The translations under genes and the position numbers were made by a program. This document shows, one piece after another, positions 36,122 to 45,453 of a stretch of 64,000 bases of DNA. The DNA comes from ZC4RG29 sp036563875 (GTDB lineage: Bacteria > Bacteroidota > Bacteroidia > Cytophagales > Cyclobacteriaceae). The stretch is taken from positions 1-64,000 of the forward strand of contig DATCLO010000051.1 of assembly GCA_036563875.1 (NCBI GenBank), written 5' to 3'. A model generated the notes under the pieces. The model saw nothing but the letters and a program-made list of their open reading frames with translations. It had not been told where the DNA came from and searched no databases. How positions within the stretch are numbered: position 1 is the stretch's first letter; every line of letters begins with the position of its first letter.

Positions 36122-37108
36122 TCACATCTTCAGCACCTCACGCGCAAATTGCTGCATGGCGGCATAAACTCCCTCTACGTCCTGTGACACGAGCGAGCAA
36201 CCCAGAACGTGCGCATTAGCATCGGGTATGGCAACGGCCCGCTTTTGTTCATTAGGCGTACCCAACTGCGCCATCATATCCAGCATGGCGCTGACCTTCA
36301 CTTCAGGGTCCTGTTGCTCTTCGTTCTTATAATAATAGAGCGTCAGGCAAGGCTGCCTGATCTTGCTGAACGTTTCCTTCGTCATCTTGCTTTCCAGCAT
36401 CTCCTGGAGTTCGACGACCGCCTCGAGGCGATATTGACTGTACCAATACTGTTTTCGCTCAGCAGGTGCATCCCACTCGCGATACTTGCCACCGGTAACC
36501 ATTCGCGCGATGTACAGCCCCCAGGGGTTGTTAAGCAAAAACGCCGCGTCATTGTTGATGGCAATGTTTGGGGACATGTTGATCAGCGCGTGTACGTCGT
36601 CGGGAAATGCAGCCGCAAGGGCGAGCGCCATTGTACCCCCGGTGGAAGTACTCATGATGATGACCTTATCGCCGAGGTTTTTGCCGATGGCCAGCGCTTC
36701 ACGTGCGCTTGCCCACCAGCGATCGGTGGTAAAGTTAATCATAGCGTCCACCGTATCGATGCCGTGATCCGCCATTCGCGCGAGATACAGATTACATCCA
36801 AACTCTGAGGCAAACCGACGGTGCACGGGATCACCTTCCTTTTGGCTGGCTGAAAAGCCATGCAAATAAACAACCGCATATTCGGTTCGTGATCGCGTGC
36901 TGTCAGCCCACACGATACGCGCATGGTTGTCGGGCTTAAGTTTGTGCGCGCGCTCCTTTCCAGCAATGTATGCCTCAAGAGCATCGGCATCAGCCGGTAC
37001 CGAAGGAAGAACTTCTTCCCATTTGGGCTTATCCGGTTCCGGCCCGACGAAATAGATGGCGATAATTACAATTATCGGAAACGTGATGCGAAGGAATCGT
37101 TTCGACAC
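36122..37108 (-). CDS. Alpha/beta hydrolase, membrane-anchored or exported
   Basis: A 328-residue protein with an N-terminal hydrophobic segment (about 6-22, ITFPIIVIIAIYFVG). The hydrolase fold shows the oxyanion region YLHGFSASQKEGD, nucleophile Ser in MSTSTGGTMAL (about residue 155) and a C-terminal His in DANAHVLGC. Substrate unknown; esterase- or lipase-like. It faces the FMN reductase gene with no spacer. Confidence 0.85.
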   Translation of the reverse strand: MSKRFLRITFPIIVIIAIYFVGPEPDKPKWEEVLPSVPADADALEAYIAGKERAHKLKPDNHARIVWADSTRSRTEYAVVYLHGFSASQKEGDPVHRRFASEFGCNLYLARMADHGIDTVDAMINFTTDRWWASAREALAIGKNLGDKVIIMSTSTGGTMALALAAAFPDDVHALINMSPNIAINNDAAFLLNNPWGLYIARMVTGGKYREWDAPAERKQYWYSQYRLEAVVELQEMLESKMTKETFSKIRQPCLTLYYYKNEEQQDPEVKVSAMLDMMAQLGTPNEQKRAVAIPDANAHVLGCSLVSQDVEGVYAAMQQFAREVLKM

Positions 37109-37165
37109 GGTGCGTGATTTACGGGCCTGTTGTTTACCGGCAAATTACGCAATAATATCCGTACA

Positions 37166-37564
37166 CTAGTCCGGCCAGACTTCAGCATCCAGAAAATCAA
37201 CCGGTCCACCCCGGTAGAGGTCATACACACTGTAGTGGAGATCCATAGACCGACCGTGGATCGTTCCCGAACCTTCAAACTCGTACCCGGACACTATCTG
37301 GAACGGAATGGTGACGCGATCGTACGAAACGTATGCTTTAACCCGGAACCCCGTCCCGTACAGATTCTCGATGTAGATAACATCGGGTCCATGTCCGGCA
37401 TAGATGTGAATGCCATAGTGCGCGTAGTCGCCATAGGTCTCGCTGTATTCGTCAACGGAATGATGACCTAAAATCCTGTCACGACGGTCGTAACGAGGCT
37501 CTACTACGTACAGGTTGCAAGCGCTCATCGTGATGAGCAACGCCAGCGGTATAAATGCTTTCAT
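37166..37564 (-). CDS. Small lipoprotein, unknown function
   Basis: A 132-residue protein with a lipobox (LALLITMSACNLYVV, Cys at 16). The mature part is rich in Tyr, His and Asp (ETYGDYAHYGIHIYAGHGP) and in beta-strand pattern (FRVKAYVSYDRVTIPFQIV). Looks like a small surface or periplasmic beta-sandwich. I do not recognise a family. It lies 57 bp upstream of the hydrolase gene on the same strand. Confidence 0.65.
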   Translation of the reverse strand: MKAFIPLALLITMSACNLYVVEPRYDRRDRILGHHSVDEYSETYGDYAHYGIHIYAGHGPDVIYIENLYGTGFRVKAYVSYDRVTIPFQIVSGYEFEGSGTIHGRSMDLHYSVYDLYRGGPVDFLDAEVWPD

Positions 37565-37939
37565 GGCCGTATTGGATTAAAAATCCATCTCCTTCTGTTG
37601 GTATTTGATGAAAAACAAATAACGGGCCAATCGAGCAAACGCCTTTTTTGGCCTCCAAATGAGCCTTTTTGAAACAGTTTACAGTTCTAGCCGGTATAAA
37701 GCAGAAACCCCGGTGGCCCGGGGTTCCAGCTGAAAAAGTGGTCAGGTCTCTCCAAACCTGCTCTTAAAACGGCATGCCGGCGCCGGCAAAAAATACGTAC
37801 CACCAACAACCACTACGAATGGGGTAATGTACCCGTCGCGCGCGACATGCCATGTCTTGCCGCGTCAACGCTTGCGGACCGCCTGTCCACAAGGTGTCGC
37901 TTGTCAACGCGACAATTTTATCAGGATCCTTTCTTAAAA
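37565..37939. other. Structured spacer downstream of ftsZ
   Basis: A 375-bp stretch without a credible gene. It contains a 14-bp palindrome TGCCGGCGCCGGCA (37775-37788), a 12-bp palindrome GTCGCGCGCGAC (37835-37846), a GACAT/ATGTC hairpin (37844-37856), a TGTCGC/GCGACA hairpin close to the ftsZ stop, and a direct repeat of GCGTTGAC on the minus strand. Such density of stems suggests a structured 3' UTR or small RNA. No known RNA family signature was recognised. Confidence 0.45.
37707..37726 (-). terminator. Probable terminator of the dcw operon
   Basis: Stem AACCCCGG/CCGGGGTT (37707-37714 with 37719-37726) with a 4-nt loop, followed on the minus strand by TTTCTGCTTTAT. It lies about 210 bp past the ftsZ stop. 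The T-tract is imperfect. Confidence 0.55.
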
Positions 37940-39514
37940 TCAGTCCACATTATCGTGGAGGAACTTGTTGTTACCCAGGATCGTGTTATCGTCGTTCAGG
38001 TTATACTTGGATATATACGATTCTGAGCTGTGCGGAACGCTCTGCATCTTCACACCACGACGCAAGTAGGCCGGCAGTGACCATTTCTCATTGAATTCCT
38101 CTTTCGTCATTTCGTGACGACGGGCATTCTTGAGTTGCTCCTTGCGTTCTCTTGCCTCCGCTTCAAGGCGTTCTCGTGTCTTGCTCAATTGCATCATGCG
38201 TTGTTCATCGAGTAATTGTTCTTCGTAACGAGCCGTCAACTCGTCCTGCTCTTCTTCGGCAAGAAGGCTCTCTTCATCGTGTTCGGGCGCCTCTTCTTTT
38301 TTAGCTGTTTCTTCTACTTTAAGAAAAGGACCGCTGAACATGATCTCGCGTTCTACTTGCCTTTCGGGCTCCTTCGGTGCTACGGGCTTCGCAACAACCG
38401 GTTCAGGTTGTTCAGTGCGCACGGTTATTTCCTTTTCACCCTCGTTGATGCTGTTGTCCGGAGCAAACAGCCAGGTTTGTCCTCTGTCAAGTTCGATAAC
38501 CTTGCGTGTTTCCTTCTGGTAGCCCTTCATCGTTTCCGAAATAAAGCCGGTAGCAATGACAGTTACGCGGATGCGGTCACCGAGCTGCTCATCGACACCG
38601 TGACCGAAGATCATCTCGGCTTCATCGCCGGCCTCAGCTTGAATGTATTCCGTAATCTCCGACAATTCATCCATTGACAGTTCAGCTTCCGTTCCTGAGA
38701 TGATAGACAACAGGATTTTCTTTGCGCCGTGGATATCGCGGTTGTCGAGAAGCGGAGAAGCCAAGGCTTCTTCTGCGGCACGGCGTGCCCGGTTCTCGCC
38801 GCGGGTCTCCGACATGCCCATTACCGCAGCGCCGGCATTCAGCATGACGGCACGTACATCCTGGAAGTCGACGTTGACGTAGCCGGCCAGCGTAATGATT
38901 TCGGCAATCCCCTTGGCCCCGGTGGTGAGCACGTTATCGGCCTGAGCAAAAGCCTGACCTATCGGGAGGTTGCCGTAGATATCGCGGAGTTTATCGTTGA
39001 GTATGGTCAGGACAGTATCACAGTTTTGACGCAGTTCGTCGATACCGATCTGTGCCTGAAGCGTCTTCTTCTTGCCTTCCCAGCTGAACGGCACCGTGAC
39101 GATGCCGACAGTGAGTATATCCATGTCTTTCGCAATCTTGGCGATCACGGGAGCTGCGCCCGTACCGGTTCCACCACCCATTCCGGCGGTGATGAACACC
39201 ATCTTGGTGCCCTGAAGGAACTCACGGATTTGATCTTTGCTTTCAAGGGCTGCGGCTTTACCAATTTCAGGATTTGCGCCACAACCAAGACCTTCAGTGA
39301 GGTTGGCACCGATCTGAAGTTTGTTTGGCACCGGGCTCAAGTCAAGAGCCTGTGCATCCGTATTGCAAACCACGAATTCGACATCCTTGATGCCCTGATT
39401 GAACATGTGGTTTACGGCGTTGCTTCCCCCGCCGCCCACGCCGATCACTTTGATGATGGAGCGCGTGCCATGCGTTTTGGGGATGTCGAACTTGTAGGAT
39501 CCTGTGTCTAACAT
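37940..39514 (-). CDS. ftsZ: Cell division protein FtsZ
   Basis: A 524-residue tubulin homologue that polymerises into the division ring. GTP-binding motifs are GVGGGGSNAVNHM (about 25-37) and GGGTGTG (113-119), with the T7 loop NVDFQDVRAVM. The usual globular core (about 325 residues) is followed by a long, charged Glu/Arg-rich linker. The conserved C-terminal peptide LPAYLRRGVKM is present but is followed by about 35 more residues instead of ending the protein. It is the last gene of the dcw cluster, 73 bp after ftsA. Confidence 0.97.
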   Translation of the reverse strand: MLDTGSYKFDIPKTHGTRSIIKVIGVGGGGSNAVNHMFNQGIKDVEFVVCNTDAQALDLSPVPNKLQIGANLTEGLGCGANPEIGKAAALESKDQIREFLQGTKMVFITAGMGGGTGTGAAPVIAKIAKDMDILTVGIVTVPFSWEGKKKTLQAQIGIDELRQNCDTVLTILNDKLRDIYGNLPIGQAFAQADNVLTTGAKGIAEIITLAGYVNVDFQDVRAVMLNAGAAVMGMSETRGENRARRAAEEALASPLLDNRDIHGAKKILLSIISGTEAELSMDELSEITEYIQAEAGDEAEMIFGHGVDEQLGDRIRVTVIATGFISETMKGYQKETRKVIELDRGQTWLFAPDNSINEGEKEITVRTEQPEPVVAKPVAPKEPERQVEREIMFSGPFLKVEETAKKEEAPEHDEESLLAEEEQDELTARYEEQLLDEQRMMQLSKTRERLEAEARERKEQLKNARRHEMTKEEFNEKWSLPAYLRRGVKMQSVPHSSESYISKYNLNDDNTILGNNKFLHDNVD

Positions 39515-39587
39515 ATAAGCGTTTTTAGTGGTTGGTCGTTTGAAAAAATTCCTCGTTCAATTCTCACTGCTGTAAGCAGACCGCATA

Positions 39588-40895
39588 TCAGTATTCGTGT
39601 TTGTCATTAAGGTCGTCGATCAGCAAGCTCTTCGTTTTTGTCAGGATGTCGTTGAAAAAGCTACGCGATGCTGCCAGTCGCTTCGCAGGACGCGCAGGGC
39701 GTGCGGCTTCTCGTTGATCCTTGTACTTGTCTTCACGTTCATCGAGTGAACGGAAACCAGCGAGCACGAGTCCTACAGCAGTAGAGTACATCGGGCTCTT
39801 TACTTCTTCAATCTTGCTCTTACCCAAGTGCTCATTGGGATAACCTACCCGGGTATCCATGCCGGTCATGTATTCCACGAGTTGCTTGAGGTTATTCAGC
39901 TGTGCTCCACCACCAGTGATCACAATACCTCCGGCCAGACGGTTTTCAAAGCCGGAACTGATGATCTCTGCGTGAGCCATCTCAATGATTTCTTCCATGC
40001 GCGCCTGAATGATGCTCGACAGGTTCTTGACTGAGATTTCCTTGGCACGTTGATTCCGGATGCCAGGGATAGACACGATCTCATTCGGACTCGCTTCTTC
40101 AGCGATAGCGCGACCGAATTTTGTCTTGAGCTTTTCCGCTTGTTGCGGGAGAACATTCAGACCTTGTTTGATGTCATTCGTGATGATGTTACCACCGAAC
40201 GGAATCACAGCGGTATGCCGGATGATGTTGTCGTAAAAAATCGCGATGTCGGTTGTTCCACCGCCAATATCGATGAGACATACTCCAGCTTGTTTTTCAT
40301 CATCACTGAGCGCCGCAAGGCTTGATGCCAAGGGTTCGAGGATCAGGTCTTCGATTTCCAGGCCGGCGCGACGAACGCACTTGTTCACATTGTTGATAGC
40401 ATTCGTCTGAGCAGTGATGATGTGAAAGTCCGCTTCCAGGCGGACACCTGACATACCAACAGGCTCCTTTATACCGTCTTCATAGTCGACCATATAGTCC
40501 TGCGGCATGACGTGTATGATCTGACTTCCCGGTGGAACAACCATCCGGTACATGTCTTGCGTCAGCCGTTCGACATCTGCTACCGTGATTTCGTCTTCCT
40601 TTGAGGAACAGGTAATCACACCGTGCTGAATGAAGCTGCGGATGTGCTGACCTGCGATACCGACGTTGACGACGCCGATATCAATGCCCGCCTGGTCGCC
40701 GGCTTCTTTGATGGCCTTGCCGATGGCGTAAACGGTCTTATCAATGTTGAATACGATGCCCTTCACAACGCCTTCCGACTCCGCTTTGCCCATTCCGAGC
40801 ACCTCAAGTTTGCCGAATTCGTTCTTTCGGCCCGCGATGGCGCAGATCTTGGTAGTTCCGATATCGAGGCCGACTACAATTTTTTCCTGTTCCAT
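39588..40895 (-). CDS. ftsA: Cell division protein FtsA
   Basis: A 435-residue actin-like protein that anchors FtsZ to the membrane and recruits later divisome parts. Visible ATPase motifs are GLDIGTTKICAIAG (phosphate 1), CLIDIGGGTTDIAIF (phosphate 2) and GGIVITGGGAQLNN (adenosine). The C-terminal end (FFNDILTKTKSLL) is an amphipathic helix fit for membrane binding, after an Ala/Arg/Pro-rich linker. It stands between ftsQ and ftsZ as in most bacteria. Confidence 0.96.
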   Translation of the reverse strand: MEQEKIVVGLDIGTTKICAIAGRKNEFGKLEVLGMGKAESEGVVKGIVFNIDKTVYAIGKAIKEAGDQAGIDIGVVNVGIAGQHIRSFIQHGVITCSSKEDEITVADVERLTQDMYRMVVPPGSQIIHVMPQDYMVDYEDGIKEPVGMSGVRLEADFHIITAQTNAINNVNKCVRRAGLEIEDLILEPLASSLAALSDDEKQAGVCLIDIGGGTTDIAIFYDNIIRHTAVIPFGGNIITNDIKQGLNVLPQQAEKLKTKFGRAIAEEASPNEIVSIPGIRNQRAKEISVKNLSSIIQARMEEIIEMAHAEIISSGFENRLAGGIVITGGGAQLNNLKQLVEYMTGMDTRVGYPNEHLGKSKIEEVKSPMYSTAVGLVLAGFRSLDEREDKYKDQREAARPARPAKRLAASRSFFNDILTKTKSLLIDDLNDKHEY

Positions 40896-40947
40896 GTTTG
40901 CGTATTGTTATAGTGGTTGTTTTGGTGTTTTTGTTCTACATAAAAAA

Positions 40948-41733
40948 TTATTCGTATCCCGGATTGCGCTCGGCCACGATCTGTCCTTCGTATTCCAGAT
41001 TCACGCGGCCGTATTTATTCCATCCGGTCCTGGGCAAAATTTCTTTATAGTAAATGTTCAGCTTCGCGAACTTCCGTTCGAAATCTTCAGGCCTTCCAAA
41101 TTCGATGCGCTCATCACCAACCTGCGGGTACATGCTGATACGGCCTTTGTTGTCGATGTCGAGCTGCGCGATCTGCGCCTTCCAGAACTCATCGGCCTGG
41201 ATGTAGTGTAGCAATTCAAGAAGAGCACGTCCTTCCTCTGATTCTGCAATGTTATCAGCCTGCAGCAGCGCTGCTGCGCGCGGTCCGCTGATCAGGGTCG
41301 CGCGAGACGTAAACTTGTCGGACGCAGGCATAATGGTTCCATCCTCTGCGATATATCCGTCAGGTCCGTCGTTTCTCACGATCCGTGCCACGGGACGGCG
41401 CAGGCGAACGTTCACTACCAGGTTGCCCTTCAGGTCGTTGTACAACTCGGCCTCTTTCACATAGCTGTCCTGACGAATCCGTTTTTCGATATCATTAAGG
41501 TCGATGCTCTTCACATCTGCTCCGCGAAGCGCTTCGACATCCGTTGCCATCAGCTTCATGATATCACGTTCGTCCATAAAATGGTTGTCGCCGATGTTCT
41601 GCATGCGGATATGTACATCGCGAACCGTGATGACATGATGCTTGCGTTCGCTAAAGGCGATCAGCGCTCCGACAAACAAGAGCCCTGCGATAATTTTCGC
41701 CTCTCTGCGAACATTGATCTTAAGCCAGGCCAT
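40948..41733 (-). CDS. ftsQ: Cell division protein FtsQ
   Basis: A 261-residue bitopic membrane protein with one N-terminal span (about 12-26, IIAGLLFVGALIAF), followed by a POTRA-like region (VRDVHIRMQNIGDNHFMDER) and the FtsQ beta domain (VRLRRPVARIV, YIAEDGTIMP). It scaffolds FtsB/FtsL in the periplasm. Identification depends partly on position: its start overlaps the murC stop by 14 bp, and ftsA follows after 52 bp. Confidence 0.9.
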   Translation of the reverse strand: MAWLKINVRREAKIIAGLLFVGALIAFSERKHHVITVRDVHIRMQNIGDNHFMDERDIMKLMATDVEALRGADVKSIDLNDIEKRIRQDSYVKEAELYNDLKGNLVVNVRLRRPVARIVRNDGPDGYIAEDGTIMPASDKFTSRATLISGPRAAALLQADNIAESEEGRALLELLHYIQADEFWKAQIAQLDIDNKGRISMYPQVGDERIEFGRPEDFERKFAKLNIYYKEILPRTGWNKYGRVNLEYEGQIVAERNPGYE

Positions 41734-43126
41734 ACTTCCGTTCCAAAAGCTTTTTTATGGGTTGAACAAACGTGTCTATGTCGCCCGCACCAACCGTGAC
41801 GATCAACTCAACGTCACGCCCTTCGAGTACTTCCAGCAGATCTGCCTTGCCGCACCTGATCTTCACTTTGCTCGTCACATCCTTCATGATCATATCGGAA
41901 TCCACACCCGGAATTGGCAATTCGCGTGCGGGATAGATGTCCATAAGTATAAGTTCATCAGCCAGGCTGAGGCTTTCAGCAAAGCCGGATGCGAAATCCC
42001 GGGTGCGCGTGTAGAGGTGTGGCTGAAACACAACCGTCAGGCGCAGCTCAGGATACATCGACTTCACCGAAGTGAGAAACGCCTTTATTTCTGCCGGGTG
42101 ATGCGCATAGTCGTCAATGAAAACAAGACGCGGTGTCTGAATAATAAACTCAAACCTGCGCTTCACTCCCTTGAACGACTTCAATCCTTCGCGTATGCGA
42201 TCTATCTCAACGCCGCACAGGCTTGCTGCCACGCTTGCGGCGATTGCATTTTCGACGTTATGAAAACCGGGGACACCAAGCTCAATTTTTTCTACTGCAG
42301 CAAAACCATGCAACTCGAATTCAAAAAATCCGCGCTTTGCGGTGACATTGCCGGCAAAAAACTGCCCCCGGGTTAAACCATAAGTGTGTGTATGTATGCG
42401 TGCCGCCCCTGCGGCGAGGAGGTCCGCTACTGATTCATGAATCACGAGATGACCACCATCACGCACCTGACCGATAAACTCGCGATATGTATTTACCATC
42501 TGATCATGATCACCATAAATATCAAGGTGATCCGGATCCGCGGACGTCACTACTGCGATCTGCGGGAACAGGCGAAGGAATGAACGATCGAATTCGTCCG
42601 CTTCCGCCACAACCACTGTGTTCTCCGAGCGTCCGCCACTCGTGACGAGATTCGACTCGTAATTCGCCGTAACCCCACCCAGGAAGGCCACCATGTCCTT
42701 ACCTGCCACACGCAGTATGTGCGCAATGAGCGACGACGTCGTAGTCTTGCCGTGCGTGCCTGCCACTGCCACTGTTGGATGTTCACGGGCAATGAGTCCC
42801 AGTACCTCAGAACGCTTCATTACCTTATAGCCTTCGTTGCGCAGGTAATTGAGCTCCTGATGGTCTTTCGGCAATGCCGGCGTAAACACTACAAGCGAGC
42901 CATTCTTATCATCGCGAACTTCGGCAGGAATGCGGTCGACTTCGTCCTCGTAGTGGATCTCCATTCCTTCTTCACTCAACTGGTCGGTTAATGTTGTTCG
43001 CGTACGGTCGTATCCCCACACGCGCGCGCCACCACGATGAAACCAGCGTGCAAGAGCGCTCATGCCAATGCCGCCTATTCCAAGAAAGTACACGTTATGG
43101 TATTGACCAGTCCGCATTCGTTTCAC
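41720..43126 (-). CDS. murC: UDP-N-acetylmuramate--L-alanine ligase
   Basis: A 468-residue Mur ligase that adds L-alanine to UDP-MurNAc. The N-terminal UDP-binding motif FLGIGGIGMSALA, the ATP-binding VAGTHGKTTTSSLIAHIL and the C-terminal DDYAHHPAEIKAFL segment identify MurC among the Mur ligases. A second ATG three codons in is possible. It is packed between murG (2 bp) and ftsQ (14-bp overlap). Confidence 0.97.
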   Translation of the reverse strand: MKRMRTGQYHNVYFLGIGGIGMSALARWFHRGGARVWGYDRTRTTLTDQLSEEGMEIHYEDEVDRIPAEVRDDKNGSLVVFTPALPKDHQELNYLRNEGYKVMKRSEVLGLIAREHPTVAVAGTHGKTTTSSLIAHILRVAGKDMVAFLGGVTANYESNLVTSGGRSENTVVVAEADEFDRSFLRLFPQIAVVTSADPDHLDIYGDHDQMVNTYREFIGQVRDGGHLVIHESVADLLAAGAARIHTHTYGLTRGQFFAGNVTAKRGFFEFELHGFAAVEKIELGVPGFHNVENAIAASVAASLCGVEIDRIREGLKSFKGVKRRFEFIIQTPRLVFIDDYAHHPAEIKAFLTSVKSMYPELRLTVVFQPHLYTRTRDFASGFAESLSLADELILMDIYPARELPIPGVDSDMIMKDVTSKVKIRCGKADLLEVLEGRDVELIVTVGAGDIDTFVQPIKKLLERKYGLA

Positions 43127-43128
43127 TT

Positions 43129-44256
43129 CTACGCCTGTTGGCCAGGGCCCTTTAACAGCTTTTCAATTTCATCGACAATGTCGCTCGTGGCGTTTGGCCG
43201 CGCGAGTTTTGCAATGTTCCGGCTCAACTCTTGCGCACGCCGTTCGTCGAACATCAACTTAAGCGCTTCGTCCACGAGCTTTTCGACAGCTTCGTTGTCG
43301 GGAATCATCACGGCAGCACCCTTTGAAGTAAGTGCTTCTGCATTTTTTCTCTGGTGATCTTCCGCGACATTCGGCGAAGGCACCAGGATGCAAGGCCTCT
43401 GCGCAATGCACAGTTCCGACACTGCCAATGCGCCCGAACGCGACACAACCACATCCGCAGCAGCGTAAGCCAAATCCATTTCTCGGATGAAGTCATGTAT
43501 CCGCATCCGGCTCGTATTGAACGCACTTACTCTGTCCTTGCACGCCAGGTAGTAGTTCTTACCCGTTTGCCAAATCACCTGCACGCGCGCGTCAATGAGC
43601 TTTTCGATTCCTGCAAGCACACTTTCATTTATAGTTCGTGCGCCGAGACTTCCACCGAGGATCAGCAACGTCTTGGTGTCCTCATCGAATCCAAAATGAC
43701 GAAGCCCCTCAGCACGCTTTCCTTGAATGTTAAGGAGATCTTTCCTCACAGGGTTGCCGGTCAGGACAATCTTTTCGCTCGGAAAGTATTTCTCCATGCC
43801 TTCATACGCTACGCAAACCTTGCTCACTCTGCCCGCGACCTGTTTGTTTGCAAGTCCTGCAAAAGAGTTCTGCTCCTGAATGAGCGACGGAATGCCGCGG
43901 CGCGTTGCTGCCATCAGCACCGGGCCACTGGCGTATCCACCTGTTCCCACAACCACATCCGGGCGAAACGATTTTAGTATCGACTTTGCCTTGAAATAAC
44001 TTGCCACCACCTTCACAGGGAACAGCAGGTTGGACAACGTCAGCCGACGCTGAAGACCACTAATCCACAGACCAATGATCTTGTATCCTGCCTCGGGCAC
44101 ACGCGTCATCTCCATTCTTCCTTTGGCGCCTACGAACAGTATTTCCGACTGCGGATACCGCTCGCGGAACTCGTTGGCAATTGCCAACGCAGGAAAAATG
44201 TGACCACCTGTTCCTCCACCGCTTACGATCATTCGATATGGTTTCTGTTTATCCAA
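43129..44256 (-). CDS. murG: UDP-N-acetylglucosamine transferase MurG
   Basis: A 375-residue GT-B glycosyltransferase that adds GlcNAc to lipid I, making lipid II at the inner membrane. Motifs: SGGGTGGHIFPALAIA at the N-terminus, GTGGYASGPVLMAA, ILGGSLGARTIN and the donor-binding VSRSGALAVSELC and PSPNVAEDHQRKNAEAL. It lies 9 bp after ftsW. Confidence 0.97.
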   Translation of the reverse strand: MDKQKPYRMIVSGGGTGGHIFPALAIANEFRERYPQSEILFVGAKGRMEMTRVPEAGYKIIGLWISGLQRRLTLSNLLFPVKVVASYFKAKSILKSFRPDVVVGTGGYASGPVLMAATRRGIPSLIQEQNSFAGLANKQVAGRVSKVCVAYEGMEKYFPSEKIVLTGNPVRKDLLNIQGKRAEGLRHFGFDEDTKTLLILGGSLGARTINESVLAGIEKLIDARVQVIWQTGKNYYLACKDRVSAFNTSRMRIHDFIREMDLAYAAADVVVSRSGALAVSELCIAQRPCILVPSPNVAEDHQRKNAEALTSKGAAVMIPDNEAVEKLVDEALKLMFDERRAQELSRNIAKLARPNATSDIVDEIEKLLKGPGQQA

Positions 44257-44265
44257 ATCGTTTCG

Positions 44266-45447
44266 CTACGCCGCCTTGCTCGCAATCCTGTTTGTCGTGA
44301 TCCGTTTATTACCACCCTCCGTTTGCGTCGCAAAGTCTTCCTGCTCACCGCGGCTCACACTCAGGATGATGCCCAATGCAAGCCCGGAGAATACCATGGA
44401 TGTACCTCCCATGGAAATAAGCGGCAGGGGCTGGCCTGTGATCGGTCCGAGCCCAACAACCACACCCATGTTCACCAGGGCCTGACAGACAAGATCGAAA
44501 CTCAAGCCTGCCGAAAGCAGCCCACCAAACGCCCTTTCACTCTTGTACGCCGCTTTCATTCCACGGTGAAGCAGTATGAGGTAGAGCATGACGATGGTCA
44601 CACCACCAATCAGCCCATACTCCTCTATTATTATCGCAAAAATGAAATCTGAATAAGGGTGCGGAAGAATGTTCCGCTGATCGCTGTTACCCGGGCCTTT
44701 ACCGGTAATGCCACCGGAAGCAACTGCAATGCGCGCATGCCGCGCCTGGAACGGAAGTTCATCACCCTCGATGAACGCAGTGACGCGGTGCATGGCAGTC
44801 TCAGCCCGAACACCATACTTGAGACCCAGCGCACCAAACAACACGCCGACGAACATCAGCATCGCGAGATAGCGTGCCGGAACCCTGCCGATAAACATGA
44901 TCAGCATGCATGTCAACAGCAGGAGGATTGCTGTAGAAAGATTCGTGAGTGCAATAAGACCACAGATTGTCCCGCACCAGAAAAGAATCGGGATGAGCGA
45001 CTCTTTGATGTCGCCAATGTTTTGCTGCCGCTTTGCCAGCATGCTCGCCAGGTTGACAATCAGCGCCAGTCCGGCAAAGTCCGAAGGCTGGAACGAGGTG
45101 TTGATAACAGGAATTTGTATCCACCGTGCGGCATCGTTCAGTGTCACACCGTTCGTGAACGTGAAGATGAGCAGCGGCACGCTGACCCACAGTCCGATCT
45201 TTGAAAGTCCAGAGTAATAACGATAGTCGACCCGATGCGCAAGCCACATCGCGACGAGTCCGATGATGACGTGCATTGTATGCGTAATGATCAATCGCTC
45301 AGGGCTGACCATACGTCGATACGCCAGCGTCCCAATGGAGCTGTATACGACGAGAATGCTCACAAGCGACAGTGCAAACACTACAGCCCATATCACCCTG
45401 TCGCCCTTGAGATTGTTGTCAGCCCATATTTTGATGCTACTGATCAT
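44266..45447 (-). CDS. ftsW: SEDS-family peptidoglycan polymerase FtsW
   Basis: A 393-residue polytopic membrane protein with about ten hydrophobic spans. It polymerises lipid II at the septum together with the FtsI transpeptidase. SEDS features visible are HARIAVASGGITGKGPGNSDQ, HPYSDFIFAIIIEEYGL and the GQPLPLISMGGTSMV ending. The position in the dcw cluster between murD and murG separates it from RodA. The small helical gene precedes it by only 6 bp. Confidence 0.95.
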   Translation of the reverse strand: MISSIKIWADNNLKGDRVIWAVVFALSLVSILVVYSSIGTLAYRRMVSPERLIITHTMHVIIGLVAMWLAHRVDYRYYSGLSKIGLWVSVPLLIFTFTNGVTLNDAARWIQIPVINTSFQPSDFAGLALIVNLASMLAKRQQNIGDIKESLIPILFWCGTICGLIALTNLSTAILLLLTCMLIMFIGRVPARYLAMLMFVGVLFGALGLKYGVRAETAMHRVTAFIEGDELPFQARHARIAVASGGITGKGPGNSDQRNILPHPYSDFIFAIIIEEYGLIGGVTIVMLYLILLHRGMKAAYKSERAFGGLLSAGLSFDLVCQALVNMGVVVGLGPITGQPLPLISMGGTSMVFSGLALGIILSVSRGEQEDFATQTEGGNKRITTNRIASKAA

Positions 45448-45453
45448 TCGCTC

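Noticed and set aside
37741..37939. Known structured RNA (SRP RNA, 6S RNA, RNase P RNA)
   Set aside because: The region is rich in stems, but no signature such as the SRP GGAAGGAAGCA-type loop was found on either strand.
38729..39511. Long open frame antisense to ftsZ
   Set aside because: FtsZ on the minus strand is certain, and the antisense product has no coherent domain pattern.
41642..42376. Open frame antisense to ftsQ and murC
   Set aside because: It overlaps two certain genes and the translation lacks any family feature.
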